Shown: in pieces, positions 1 to 27,478 of the stretch
Layout of the letters: the number at the start of each line of letters is the position of its first letter
How positions within the stretch are numbered: position 1 is the first letter of the stretch
Assembly (NCBI GenBank): GCA_014058105.1
Contig: JACGCM010002894.1
Span: 682,001 to 746,000 of the forward strand
Length of the DNA stretch: 64,000 bases
Direction: 5' to 3'
Source of the DNA: Kingdonia uniflora
Lineage: Eukaryota > Streptophyta > Magnoliopsida > Ranunculales > Circaeasteraceae
The notes under the pieces: model-generated
Told to the model about the DNA's origin: nothing
The model's input: the letters and a program-made list of their open reading frames with translations, nothing else
Databases searched by the model: none
Made by a program: the position numbers and the translations under genes

Positions 1-193
1 TCGAGAGAGACCGGGATCAAGCTTAAGCTAAAATTGTGCTTTTCCCGATATCTGCAGTTTATTTCTTAATTTTGGCCAGCAATAATAACTGCCAAATCGT
101 TCGAAACTTTTGTCCAATGTTTCCCATTTTTGTGGGGTGGATATATCTCTTATATTCAAACTTCTCAACTTTGCTAGAGACTACAGCCATTAC

Positions 194-11894
<11,701 letters not shown>

Positions 11895-12130
11895 TGATCG
11901 AAATCAAGATGATCTCAGCGAAACCTCTGTGATTGAGTTTGAAGTTGCTGATGACAGGTAAGTAGCCAATAGGATAATGCCACGAGGCATGAGATCTTGT
12001 CAGTTTTTTGTTTTCGATCTAAAGGGAGTTGGTGACGTCAGCTACGCAAATGCTTGTCTCTCTTTCCTTTTCTCGGGTTTCTCTCTTGAAAACACCATCT
12101 CAATTTCCATCTCTCTCCCTCTTCATCAGA
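11895..12130 (-). promoter_or_regulatory. USP 5' flank with bZIP-type and CCAAT motifs
   Basis: This is the region just upstream of the USP start codon. It holds a palindromic TGACGTCA (12033-12040), the core of plant C-box/hexamer bZIP sites, and a CCAAT box at 11966-11970 read on the plus strand. Pyrimidine-rich stretches (TCTCTCTC) lie at 12056-12125. The transcription start cannot be placed. The motifs are seen directly; their use is inferred. Confidence 0.35.
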
Positions 12131-12480
12131 TTTGGAGATTTTGAATATTTTAGTTCTAAGCTGTTTCTACGGATAAGTGATTTACTTACAACTTATAACT
12201 AAAAAATTGTCTAATGATTCTAAGATCCACTGTAGACCATCCCTGATTTATAAAAAAGGTTCCAGACCTGTATTCGCTTTTTCAGCTACAATACGAAGGC
12301 ATATTTACTAAGGACTGAAGTACTTCAACTTTCAAATGCAAACTTTATTCTAGTGCTGAATGTCAGACTTCTACATAGCCCTTGGTTAAATTCTTGCAAC
12401 CTGCTGCGAAATTTATGGCCTTCGCCATCAAAAGCCCCACCTAGAAGGAGATGAGGTCGGGAACTGGGCATGCCCGTGGC
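12131..12480. other. Intergenic, nothing recognised
   Basis: This lies between the USP 5' flank and a solo LTR. It is AT-rich with no open frame or repeat that I can support. Confidence 0.5.
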
Positions 12481-12958
12481 TGATAAACCGTATCAAATCG
12501 GGTGTAATAATATGAGTTCGTTCTCAAAGATGCAATTCTTGTATCAAATTGAGTAATAGAAATTACAAATTAATGCAAAGAGGTTTATTCTTGATTGAAA
12601 CAAACTTAAGTAAAGCAATTCCAAAAATAAAGTAACATAAGTGTCAATCTTCTCTTTCTCTATTCTCCAAAGTAATTCAAGAGGTGATCTCCTCTCTCTC
12701 TCTACATCTCTCTTTGTCACCTAACAAAAATCTTCATAACTCTTAACTAAGATTTTGTGACACATGTCTCTTCTTTATTGGTTTAGACTCTATCTAGGTC
12801 CAGCAGCGGTAACCTTTAGCTTGAAAAAATTAAGCTTTCAGCTTGGTTGCAATTGTCTTATGCAATATTCAAATATACTTCAATTAGCTCAGTAAAACAT
12901 GAAATAAGGTTCTAAATCATATAAATTGGAGGACAAAATAGATATTTTTTATGTCGCC
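12481..12958 (-). mobile_element. Solo LTR, sister of the LTR of element B
   Basis: Read on the minus strand, this segment matches the 5' LTR of element B (53703-54247) along most of its length. Shared blocks include the end TTTGATACGGTTTATCA, TAGGTGACAAAG-like text, CAATTGTGACC-like text and the start-side block resembling GACCGTATTTCATATTTTA. No internal retrotransposon sequence adjoins it. GTGGC (12476-12480) and GTAGC (12959-12963) could be an imperfect 5-bp duplication. The boundary on the high-coordinate side is uncertain by about 10 bases. Confidence 0.65.
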
Positions 12959-13748
12959 GTAGCAATATGGAAGTTGCTTCTATCTTCAAATATGATTTCC
13001 TGTAGAGAGTTACTGAATCTCCCTAAACCAGTCCAGTATGAACCTGCACTTCAGTTTAAGCATTCTAGCTAAGCGATCCATTGGTGCTTTGTGTCTGTAA
13101 AAATAAGCCTGACTCGTCTACGCTAAACATTGGTGTCATACGAAGTACTTATTATCAACAAGATTATTAACCAAAAGGTCCAAGACTAGGCACATGCAAC
13201 AAATTTAAACAGACTGAAAGGTTTTACGATTGTGAACCATAACTTCTCCAGAGAGATCCGAATTGGCGCGCCTGTCAACATTCCTTCGGGTCTTCGATAG
13301 CCTCTCAATAACGTTTCTGAGGGGCAGGACGACCTTAACTCAAGACAACTGCATCACGAATACTCGTAGTAGCTTGTTCTGGGGACCAAGTTTTCTGATT
13401 ACTAGTTGAAGATTAGCTTACCAATGCTCCCATCCTGAAACCGTAAGCTCGCTTTCTTCTTTTCCTCCTGTTTGAAGTTATTTTTACCCCAGCAATCTAA
13501 CATGTTTCTATCCAAAAACATTGCATCTTACAAAAGTATGCACCAAGAGTGATCCCACAAAGCCGAAAAACTCATCTCGTAAATCCTCCGTAAGTAATGT
13601 ACTCGTCTAACGTCTTAGATCATCTCCTCATCCAAAACAGCCACAAGGAAACAATGTTTTCAGTGAGTTTTGTGGCCTTAACAAAAGAAGATGTTCAATG
13701 TGTATATATGCTTCATGCATGTTCAAATTGGTTAGAGAATTTGGGCAA
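12959..13748. other. Intergenic / 3' flank of the kinase gene
   Basis: There is no coding region here. The high-coordinate part must hold the 3' UTR of the minus-strand kinase. No convincing poly(A) signal or repeat was identified. Confidence 0.5.
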
Positions 13749-15353
13749 TCAAAGGGCAGGAAGATGGGGTTGGGACACGTCCGAAAGCTTTCTCACAACT
13801 TCGTCTATAGTCAGCCTTTTAGACGGTAAGTGCTGCAAGCACTGGAGAGCAACTCTGATGCAAACAAGTGCTTGACCTTCATCTAAACACTGGATTCCGG
13901 GGTCAACAAGATCCAAAAGCTTTCCTCTCCGAGCAAGATGACGTGCCCATAAGACTAGATTTGCACGTTCAAATTCAGACACCGGCGAGACACCTATTTG
14001 TAGAGGCCGACGACCAGCAATAAGAACTAATAGAAGAACACCGTAACTATAGACATCACATTTCTCAGAGATAACCCCTCCGTTACCGTTCTCTGGAGCA
14101 ACATAGCAGATAGTACCCCTCATACTGGCATTGGTATTAGTTAAAGTGCCACTTTTAGGGATCTCCCCACTCGCCCAGTCTGAACTTTTCTTCCGAATTT
14201 CTCCGCTAAGTCCGTTTAGCCCATCTAGCCAAAAATCAATGCTTCCCCAACTACTCCTTCGTCTACTCTTCATTTTTGAGTCATTTGCAAGTGTGAATTG
14301 TTCTCTGATACTGCGACTACTTAATTGTACCATCGCCCGTTTTTTCTTTTTCTTTTTCTCCTCCTTTGTACTAAGTTCCTCACAGAACTCCTCACTCCAC
14401 CATTTCTTCGCGGGGCGTCTCTCGCCTTTTAACCGCCTTTGTTGTTTCTTCTCTAGTTTCTCACTTGGGCTAGTTTCGTCTATGATTGCATTACTACTCT
14501 CAATCCACTCCATCACATAATTTTTCCCCTTATCGTGCCCACTAATCTTATTGTTATCCGCCTCCGGTGATGTCTCCGCGTCCACAACTCGAAGAAATCT
14601 CTCGGGTGTCTTCTCGTCATCACCAACGCTTGTAGTAACACTCGCAGAATCACCAACAGATACATCAGTAGTCGATGCATCATCACCGCAGTATCTTCGG
14701 CTCCTAACATAGGTATCGTCTAGTTCAACAACTTCAATCCCATTAAGAACCTCTTCGCGGTCATTCTTCAACCGAGAAAGCCCAAAGTCAGCAATCTTCG
14801 CGTTAAAATTAGAATCCAGCAAAACATTACCCGGTTTCACGTCTCCGTGAATGACCGGTGGATCACAAACACGGTGAAGAAACTCTAGCCCTTTTGCAAT
14901 GTCGACCGCAATCAAAACCCGTTTCTTCCAATCCATTAACTCAGGACACATTCGATTAAGCAAAGCATCCTGTAAACTACCATTGACCATAAGCTCGTAA
15001 ACCAAAACCATCCTACGCCCACCACGCTTCTTTTTATCCGACGAGAACCCAATAAGCGATACAACATGATCAGAATCAATCCCACCGGCCAACGAGAGCT
15101 CGTTGTTAAACTCATGTTCCCCTTGTAATGAACCTTTATCCATGAGTTTCACAGCGATTTGTTTCCCTGAAGAAAGGGTACCTTGGTAGACCGGGCCAAA
15201 CCCACCTTGACCGAGCCGGTTCGATGGGGAGAAAGACGAGGTTGCGTGACGAAGGGTAGAGTACGAGTAACGTTGAGGGTGCATAGGAGATGTTCGGTTC
15301 TTCGGGAAAAGTTTCCGGTACAACGAGGCGAAACATATTAAGAATGATAACAT
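13749..15353 (-). CDS. Receptor-like Ser/Thr kinase, At2g45590/At4g25390 type
   Basis: The protein has 534 residues in one exon. A short hydrophobic N-terminus (residues 1-12, MLSFLICFASLY) may anchor it in a membrane; there is no ectodomain. The kinase domain starts near residue 43. It has the glycine loop GQGGFG (48-53), lysine AVK (K69), an alpha-C glutamate near 85, catalytic HGDVKPGN (169-176), DFG (189-191) and APE (419-421). Between DFG and APE lies an insertion of about 220 residues that is acidic, then Lys/Arg-rich; long insertions here are typical of this subfamily. HGD in place of HRD makes it a non-RD kinase, a class often tied to immune signalling. Its ligand and substrate are unknown. 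The frame is intact, so it is likely functional. Confidence 0.9.
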   Translation of the reverse strand: MLSFLICFASLYRKLFPKNRTSPMHPQRYSYSTLRHATSSFSPSNRLGQGGFGPVYQGTLSSGKQIAVKLMDKGSLQGEHEFNNELSLAGGIDSDHVVSLIGFSSDKKKRGGRRMVLVYELMVNGSLQDALLNRMCPELMDWKKRVLIAVDIAKGLEFLHRVCDPPVIHGDVKPGNVLLDSNFNAKIADFGLSRLKNDREEVLNGIEVVELDDTYVRSRRYCGDDASTTDVSVGDSASVTTSVGDDEKTPERFLRVVDAETSPEADNNKISGHDKGKNYVMEWIESSNAIIDETSPSEKLEKKQQRRLKGERRPAKKWWSEEFCEELSTKEEKKKKKKRAMVQLSSRSIREQFTLANDSKMKSRRRSSWGSIDFWLDGLNGLSGEIRKKSSDWASGEIPKSGTLTNTNASMRGTICYVAPENGNGGVISEKCDVYSYGVLLLVLIAGRRPLQIGVSPVSEFERANLVLWARHLARRGKLLDLVDPGIQCLDEGQALVCIRVALQCLQHLPSKRLTIDEVVRKLSDVSQPHLPAL

Positions 15354-15993
15354 GGTTGAAACAGGGGAGGTCTGTTTTCTATCTCTCTTTTGTTGAAAAC
15401 TTCAAATTGTACCGCGTTCTTTTTTAGGTGAGAAACCAACGGTCAAATTTTGAAGCTTCTTTGACCAATTAATGGGAGGTCTTTACTGAAATGACGATAA
15501 TGTTGGGAATGATAAATGAATGAAGAGGTTGCAAGGAAGAAAGGGTGGGTAGTTTTGTAATTAAGTCATGCATGACTAGTGTAAACGTGTATAAGTAGAA
15601 GTTAGGTCAATATCTTCTGGAATACCAAAAGTCATAAGTCGTTTCCTATGTGAATTATATAATTCTCTAGTGTTATAGGTAAGGATTAAGGAACACATAA
15701 CATTATCTACTCTATAATAATCTTACTAATGAACTTTCAAGTGCGCTGTAGTCATTTACATGTCGGTATGTATGACTGGAACTAGAAAATTACAAGTCGT
15801 AAAAGAGAAAAACAATAAGAAATGCAGTTCTTCTCTATAAAGCAATCACATTCTCTGAATAAAAGGTTTTGCAATTCGACAAAATACTTAACAGTGATCA
15901 CTCCAATAAACATAAGAGAATATCATTCTACATTAATCACACAGACAAGGAAAATGCAATGGAAACTTGGAAGGGAAATGAAGTAGCATATGC
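15354..15993. other. Spacer: kinase promoter side and RPS20 3' UTR
   Basis: This is 640 bp between the kinase start and the RPS20 stop, both on the minus strand. It must hold the kinase 5' flank and the RPS20 3' UTR. No repeat or additional ORF is supported. Confidence 0.5.
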
Positions 15994-20548
<4,555 letters not shown>

Positions 20549-20623
20549 TATTGAAAATCGGTGAAAGCTTGTTTGAGTTGGGGCTGCAGCACTTGTGAAG
20601 TTTGACAAGTTTATACAGTTTCG

Positions 20624-20632
20624 CTAGGGTTT
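20624..20632 (-). promoter_or_regulatory. Telo-box AAACCCTAG upstream of RPS20
   Basis: On the minus strand AAACCCTAG lies about 75 bp before the RPS20 ATG. Telo-boxes are a well known feature of plant ribosomal-protein gene promoters, usually near the transcription start. This supports the gene's start and suggests co-regulation with other translation genes. Confidence 0.7.
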
Positions 20633-20737
20633 TCAATGCCAGCAGTCTTGTTATTGGAATTTGCCAAATGAGATGTTGTTATTCGAAATTATTTGTAAAC
20701 TGCCAAATGATACGGGGTTAAGTGGATTAATGTTCCC

Positions 20738-20776
20738 ATTGTGATTGGGATTGTGATTGGGATTGGGATTGTGATT
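20738..20776 (+). repeat. (GATTGG/GATTGT)n microsatellite
   Basis: Six or seven imperfect hexamers of GATTGG or GATTGT lie about 200 bp upstream of RPS20. Confidence 0.7.
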
Positions 20777-20917
20777 AAAAACGAAAATTATGAGAATAAA
20801 TAGTATTTTATGCCAATTCCACGGAACAATAAATTCCAAAATCGATACAAGAGGAAAAATCAATTTTGCCCCTACTAAAGTTATAATATAATAGCAGTCA
20901 ACCACCTATTTTTGGGC

Positions 20918-22494
20918 TCCATAAGTACGAATGTCACATCCGAAATAATAAAAAATTGTAAAACTCATTTAAAACTATTATATCAAGCCACGTATTATTA
21001 CAATCTGTTCTTTATCATTTGTTAAGAAAAACTGTCATTATAACGCCAACAATCAATGTCGTTTGCTAAAGAATATTTAAAAAAAAATTCCCCAGAACTT
21101 TCTCATCTGCTCAGAAATCTGTCATTTATATTCCCGCAAGTTTCACATCTGTTTGTAACTAGCTGTCATTTGTACCACATTGATTTTAACATTTATTCAA
21201 TAAAATGTTACCTGTTTCAAAATGTCACCTATTTTTTGCAGGCACGTGGGCTTCACAAGTACGAATGTCACTTCCAAAATAATAATAATAAAAGTTCGAA
21301 TCATTTAAAAATATATTATCATGCCACGTGTTTAAATTTAATTCTACGATGTACGTGTAAGGCAAACACTGTCACCATTTCATCTATTACTTGGCATTTC
21401 TTTCGAAATAGTTTGTCCCGCCTTATACCAGATTTGTTATTTGTAAGAAGGTTGTCATCAATTCTATTAATATTTCCCATCTTGTTTATGGTTAGGTATC
21501 ACGTGCAGTTCACAGGAGTTCGTCTATTTTTTGGTGCCAAAAGCGATCCCGACTCGTCAAACAGTTTCTTCTTCTTCTTACCCGACCGCAAAAACCGTAA
21601 AAACCGTAAAAACCATCCCGATTCGCTGTTTGTAAGAAGGTTGTAACCAATTTTATTATTATTTCCCATCTTGTTTATGGTTAGGTATCATGTGCGGTTC
21701 ACAGGAGTTCATCTGGTTTTTGGCACCAAAAGCGGTCCCAATTCCTCGAGTAGTTTCTTCTTCTTCTTAATCGACCGCAAAAATAACAAAATCATCCCGA
21801 TTATTTATCACAAACTATTTGTGTGACTGCTGCCGACCAAGTATTTGATTAAAGATTGGTATTCTACTCCTTGGGGATAGAGGAAATGGTGGTACTTTAC
21901 TCATGCATATGGTAATCTACTGTACTCTACTCGTGGAACAAACGATGGCAAATCGTCTACGCGGCTGCTGCAAACCAAACTATATCATTTATTTAGCTAA
22001 ACTCTGGCATTATTTCAGACACCTATATCATTTAGTAACAGCTAGTTTCCCTTATAAATACCGACTTTCCCATTTGCTTAGTATACTTTGTCATTTGTTT
22101 TAGTATAACTTTACCATTTGTTTAGAAAAATATCAACTACTTGAATATTACAGTAGGTTTGTAGGTCGTGTGCTCCACAAGTAGGAATGTCATTTCCTAA
22201 ATAATAATAAAAAAGTTCAAATCATTTAAAAATATATTATCACGCCATATGTCCAAATTTAATTCCTCAATGTACACATGTCATTACATTTTGAGATGCA
22301 TAAGGCATACACTGTCACCATTTTATGCATTTGTTGTCATTTGTTAAAAGCCAATTTGTCACGCTTTTAAACATCAGTTATATTGAATCTTGCACACTAT
22401 GTCACCATCAGTTATAATATTTGACATTTGTTTATTGTTGCTTAGGGCTAGGTAACACGTGCGATTCACACGAGTTCGTCTAGCTTTTGGCGCT
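20918..22494 (+). repeat. Left subterminal repeat array of the Ulp1 element
   Basis: There are at least three copies of one unit (around 20918, 21241 and 22160), seen as CACAAGTACGAATGTCA followed by an AATAATAATAAAA run and a CATTTAAAAATATATTAT block. Two copies of a second unit (about 21480-21640 and 21665-21800) contain GTTCACAGGAGTTCGTCT, TTTTTTGGTGCCAAAAGCG and CGACCGCAAAAA. A third partial copy resumes at 34223 after element A. Motifs of the CATTTGT type are frequent on the plus strand. I see no real coding frame. Confidence 0.65.
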
Positions 22495-23002
22495 TGTAGT
22501 ATCATATTCCCCAGATTTAATAAAGCCAGCACTCTGTAGTCTAAGATAGCTTGGCCTTATGAAGTCGAAGTTAGCTCAGCACTCTGTAGTCGAAGACAGC
22601 TTAGCATTCCAGAAGATTCCAGGAGTCCTCGACTTACCAAAAGTAACCGTTGTAGCCCGATCAAGAAGGAACTGTTAGAGATCCGTAAAGTTTGCCCACT
22701 ACCTCCGGAATAGGAGACTCTTTCTTTTTGTAAAACTGCCTGTATATGCTATAAATACAGGCAGAGAATAGGTTCTAAGGACCAGTTTTTTGGACGTGTC
22801 TCTATCCTAAACATACGCAACACTCAGAAACTTGTAATAATTAACATTTACTAGATTTTACACAAAATCCTCCTCGAGGTCGTGGTTTTTCTCAGTTTTT
22901 GTTGAGTTTTCCAAGTAAAATCTTGGTTGATTCTTCTTTATTGCACAACCCTTACGAACGAGTATTGACGAAGGTTTTCCTCCCAGAAAACACGTCATTA
23001 CA
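22495..23002 (+). repeat. Element A 5' LTR
   Basis: It begins TGTAGTATCATATTCC and ends CATTACA. A TATAAATA (22750-22757) sits in a perfect 10-bp inverted repeat, CTGCCTGTAT and ATACAGGCAG (22736-22764). The transcription start is probably some 20-40 bases downstream. Confidence 0.9.
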
Positions 23003-23004
23003 AT

Positions 23005-23021
23005 TGGCGTCGTATGTGGGA
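23005..23021 (+). other. Element A primer binding site
   Basis: TGGCGTCGTATGTGGGA follows the 5' LTR after two bases, where the tRNA primer should pair. Its TGG start matches the CCA end of a tRNA. The tRNA species was not assigned. Confidence 0.7.
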
Positions 23022-23068
23022 AATATTCCACACTTTTATCTATCATTTCTAACCTAAGCACCGTCCAA

Positions 23069-24760
23069 ATGACCAATATGAATTTAAGAAGCTATTATAG
23101 TACCGTAAGAGATCAAGACATTCCAGGAGCACTTGATCTGCACGGTGCGGTTCTTGAACTTCAAAAACAAATGACTTCAGAAAAAAATCAGAGACTAGAA
23201 GATCAACGTGTCAACGCACAAGCTCTACAAACGAAAAGGGACGAACGTAGGAAAGCCCTGGATCAGCAGAGTCAAACCCATCAAAAGGAAATGGAAAGAT
23301 TGCGAAGAACGCAAGATCGAATAACAGCTCGCCAAGCATCACCACCACTGGCTTGAAGTAAACATCGATCAAGAGTAGTTCAGCGCGATGATCAGCCTAG
23401 GGAAGACAACCAACGAATGTCTCGATCCAGATCTGGAAATCCTAATAGGGCCTCTCGATATTTTGGTTTAACTTCTTCAGCCTCGACAACTAAAGGAAGT
23501 CGACGTACATGTCACCAGACCCCTCTGCCATAAAGAAGACCCATCAGAGATCGGTTAGGACCAGAGGGACAGGGCAATTTTGTTCCTCAAGTTGTAGCCT
23601 TGCCTCTTCCCCCACAGTAATTTGTCACCCTGGATAACCTCAACAACATAATTCAAGCTATCAACTGTGATATCCCAGGCCAACGATTTGCGCTCAACAG
23701 GATCGAAACGAACGTCATCTCTTCATATCTTGAAAATATGCCTATTCCAGAAAACTTCCATATGCCCAAATTCATCCAGTATACAAGCCTTACTGATCCA
23801 CTTACACATGTTTGACATTTCAAAGCCGCAGTCGGGTTGTGCTCCAAACTCGACCACATGCTTTGTCGACTGTTTAACATGACCTTAAAGGAAGAACCAC
23901 TATGATGGTTCCATACTATATAAGAAGCTTCCATTACCTCTTTCATCCAATTACAAAATTTGTTCGAGTCAAACTACGCTCATGCTAGGGAACGCGAGAT
24001 CACAGTGGACTCTTTATTTTACTTCGAGCAAGGGGCGAAAGAAACCTTGGCAAGTTTTTATAAATGTTTCCTGCAGGAAACACAAAAAATTAGAAATTTA
24101 GATCCCAAAATCGTGGTTCCAGCGTTTACTTCCGCCCTACACATTGACTCCAAAGTTTGAGAAGAACTTACTCTACACAAACCACGTACGGTCACTGAAA
24201 TTATTGACGTGGTAAATAATTGCATCGGGCTGGAAAGCTCGAAGAAAGATAAGATGAAAAGCTCTTATGTCATACATTCTCGAGAAGTATCTTCGACCCC
24301 TTCTCTAAGAGCCGTTACCACAACAGCACCAAAGCCTACTGCCAAAAATACTGATAACATTCGAGGAAGAGAGGGCAAACTGGATAGGCCTGTCCCAATT
24401 CTACCACCCATAACAACAGCTCTCTCCGCTATCTTGCCAATGATAAAGGGAGACGAGTATTATTGTGCACCACAGGTTATTGCAGATCTTCCAAACAGGC
24501 CCTTATGTCAATATCATAATGTGCACAGTCATGAGATTGATAGCTGCTACTCCCTCATTCGTATCTTTCACCGTATCCTATTGGCCGGACGACTCTATAA
24601 TTATGTTGTCGACATTCAAAAATTTCTTAATGAACAAGTAAAAACTATTGAAGTCGAACAGAATCATATCCAGGACCCAGCTCGACATTTATACATGATC
24701 GAAATCGAGAAATGGAAGAAAAGAAAACAAGATGATCGTATTACGTCTTGCTCCAAAATG
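23069..24760 (+). pseudogene. gag: Element A gag, interrupted by stops
   Basis: This is the structural capsid polyprotein of the retroelement. The open start at 23069-23356 is a charged coiled-coil-like segment rich in Gln, Arg and Glu (LQKQMTSEKNQRLEDQR). Capsid-like text follows, including TDPLTHV, CSKLDHMLCRLFNMTL and YFEQGAKETLASFYKCFLQE (24017-24076). At least six in-frame stops interrupt it (for example after LPP, HV, EEPL and DSKV). Most sit where CGA or CAA/CAG would be expected, so they look like C-to-T changes. No zinc knuckle is evident. Confidence 0.75.
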
Positions 24761-25312
24761 ACTTCCTCAGATAAATCAGCAAAACTTCTTCCCAGCACCA
24801 GCAAATCCAAACGTCCTTACCAGATAACATTCGAGGACTGTGACACCAGCCATGTACAATACCTACATGATGACCCATGTATTATTATGCTTAAAGTGGG
24901 GCAGGATTACTTACATACTCTCCTCATTGATACTGGCAGTGCCACAAATGTCTTATTCCGAAGAGCAATCGAAGTGTTAGGACTTACAAATTCTGTCAAA
25001 GCTTCGACAATAACAATCACAGGCTTCAATGGTTCCAAAGAATTAGCCACAGGAGAAATCACTCTCCCCGTTCAAGCAGGCTCCAAAACCACCTTCGTTA
25101 AATTTCTTGTAATTGATGCAGAGTCCAAGTATTTAGGCATTCTGGGACACAGCTGGTTACATTCGATTAAAGCGATACCATCGACCTACTATTTAGCACT
25201 AAATTTTCCTACAGATCACGGAGTCTATGAAATCAAGGGTAGCAAAACAGTCGCACGTATGCGCAAAAATACCACCATCAACCCTCATACAACAAAACTC
25301 CTTAAGGCATAA
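24209..25312 (+). pseudogene. Element A gag C-terminus and aspartic protease
   Basis: This open segment of 367 codons ends the gag part and contains a retropepsin-type protease. LLIDTGSATNVLF (about residues 237-249) holds the catalytic DTG. ITGFNGSKELATGEITLPV and LGILGHSWLHSIKAIPSTYY complete the fold and match Tat-lineage proteases. It processes the polyprotein in active relatives. A stop at 25310-25312 separates it from RT. Confidence 0.8.
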
Positions 25313-25559
25313 CAACTATAGTCTACCATACCACCCACATTTAAACAACATAATGCTGAAGTGGTGGACACTGTTGAACTCGATGGACCTGGGCCCACAA
25401 CTTTCATTGGATCTAAGCTTTCACTCAACAAAAAATAAGCCATGATACAGCTCCTAAAGAAAAACATTGACGTCTTCGCCTGAACTTTTCAAAAGATGCC
25501 CAGAATCGATCCTTCTATCGTTTACCACCACCTCAACCTCCTTTCAGACAGCAAGGCAG

Positions 25560-26470
25560 TCATCTAAAAATGACAAAACTTGGCTCCCAGACTTTGAGAA
25601 GCTGTAAATAATGAAATTGATAAGCTCCTTCATGTCGGCTTTATTCCAGAAGCTAAATATCCATAGTGGGTTTCCAATATCGTCGCCGTGCCAAAGAAAA
25701 ATGGTAAAATACAGGTTTGTGTTGATTTCATTGAACCTAACAAATTCACACCGAAAGACAGTTTTCTTCTACCTTTAATTCTGCAACTTCTTGACTTAGT
25801 CACAGGACACGAACTTCTTTCTATGATGGATGCTGCCTCAGGATACAACCAAGTTCCACTCGCTGAAGAAGATCAAGAAAAAACTCCTTTTATAACCGAA
25901 AGTGGACTTTACTATTTCACAGTGATGCCTTTTGGACTAAAAAATGTTGGCGCCACGTACCAACGATTAGTCACTCAAATGTTTAAAGAACAGCTCGGCC
26001 ACATCATGGAAGTATATATCGATGATATGATTTGCAAAAGCTTGAAAAGTGCAGATCATTTCCGACACCTCTAAACTATCTTCGATATCCTTCGACAGTA
26101 CCAGATGAAGCTCAACCCAGAGAAATGTCAATTCGGTGTTGCTTCCAGAAAATTTTTGGGCCATCTAGTTAGCAAACAAGGAATCGAAATCGATCCAGCT
26201 CAAATTAAAGCACTTATGGTAATGCCATCTCCTCGAACAAAAAAAGAAGTTTAACAATTCCCCGGCAAGATCGCCGCTCTTCACAGATTCATCTCAAAGT
26301 CATTTGATCGATGCAAACTTATTTACCTTCTTCTTCGTGGCAACCCCTCAACTCTTTCGAATAAACAACAAAAAGAAGTTCTGTGAACTCCTGATTATGA
26401 ACTGGCGTTTCAAGATCTTAAAAGGTACTTGGGGCATCCTCCTATAATGAGTACTCCCATCGATGGGGAA
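25560..26470 (+). pseudogene. Element A reverse transcriptase
   Basis: The main open part is 25688-26074. VPKKNGKIQVCVDFIEPNKFTPKDSF, MMDAASGYNQVPL, MPFGLKNVGATYQRL and the intact catalytic YIDDM are typical gypsy RT blocks. Thumb-side text continues after a stop: PEKCQFGV and KFLGHLVSKQGIEIDP. Several stops and probable frame changes follow, so the enzyme is dead despite the intact YIDD. Confidence 0.85.
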
Positions 26471-26479
26471 TTACTCACC

Positions 26480-27470
26480 ATATATTTATCCACAACTGAT
26501 GATTCCATCAGCTCTGTCCTTATTTGAGAAGATACAGGCATCGAGAAACCTATTTACTTTATCGGCAAAACTCTTATGCATGCTAAAAAAGGATATACCA
26601 CCACCGAAAAACAATTGCTTACCTTGGTTTATAGCTCTTAAAAACTTCGTCCATACTTCCAAACACACCCCATCAAAGTCATTACAAAATTTTCTCTCAA
26701 ACTCGTACTCTCCAAAAAAGAAAAATCACGACGAGTTCAACAGTGGTCTGCTTTCCTTGGTGAATATGATATCTCTTTTGAACCTCAAATAGCAATCAAG
26801 GGGCAAACAGTGGCCGACTTTTTGGCAGATTTTCCAGTTGAAGACCCCAATTGGGAAGAACGCGAAGAAATCTTTACTGACAACTCAATTGCCGAACCAG
26901 ACACATGGTCCAAGAGTTTGGATTGGCAACATTTTACAGATGGATCCACATGACCACAAGGTTCCAAAATTGGCATAGTACTCGTTACACCTTCCAATCA
27001 TCGCATAGAAAAAGCTCTTAAAGTTAAATTCTATGCAACCAATAATAAAACAGAGTATGAAGGCATCTTACACGACCTTGATCTCGCACTTACTCTTGGA
27101 GTTGAAGAATTAACAGTTTATGTCGACTCCTTACTCGTCGCCAATCATTACAACAAAACTTTTAAGACAACAGGTAAGATGGTTGATTATGCTGCCCTAG
27201 TCGAAGACAAGATGAAGAAATTCAAGCATGCTACCATTTCATATTTACCTCGGCAAGAAAAATGGCATGCCGACGTCTTAGCTTACATTGCTGCCATGCT
27301 GGGAGACAGTGAAAAAAGATCTTTGGACATCGAGATCCTCAAAAATGCTAGTCTCAATATCTTGTCTACACTCTACTTGACCGTTACTGCAGATGACAAC
27401 CCTGAAGACTGGAGAAAACCATTTTTTGCATACCTCAACTCTAACATCCTCCCCAGTAACAAAAATTAAA
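26480..27470 (+). pseudogene. Element A RNase H region
   Basis: A first RNase H-like stretch follows RT at 26480-26780. QTVADFLADFPVE then leads to a second domain with HFTDGST, IVLVTPSNHRIEKAL, NNKTEYEGIL and LTVYVDSLLVANHYN. That second domain resembles the extra archaeal-type RNase H of Tat elements. It is broken by a TGA in DGST*PQG where CGA is expected. Confidence 0.7.
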
Positions 27471-27478
27471 CTTGATCC

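Noticed and set aside
14131..14520. Plus-strand frame rich in Phe and Ser
   Set aside because: It is the antisense shadow of the Lys-rich insertion of the kinase.
21056..21646. 196-codon frame
   Set aside because: It spans the subterminal repeats of the Ulp1 element and reads through repeat units; no protein-level conservation between units.
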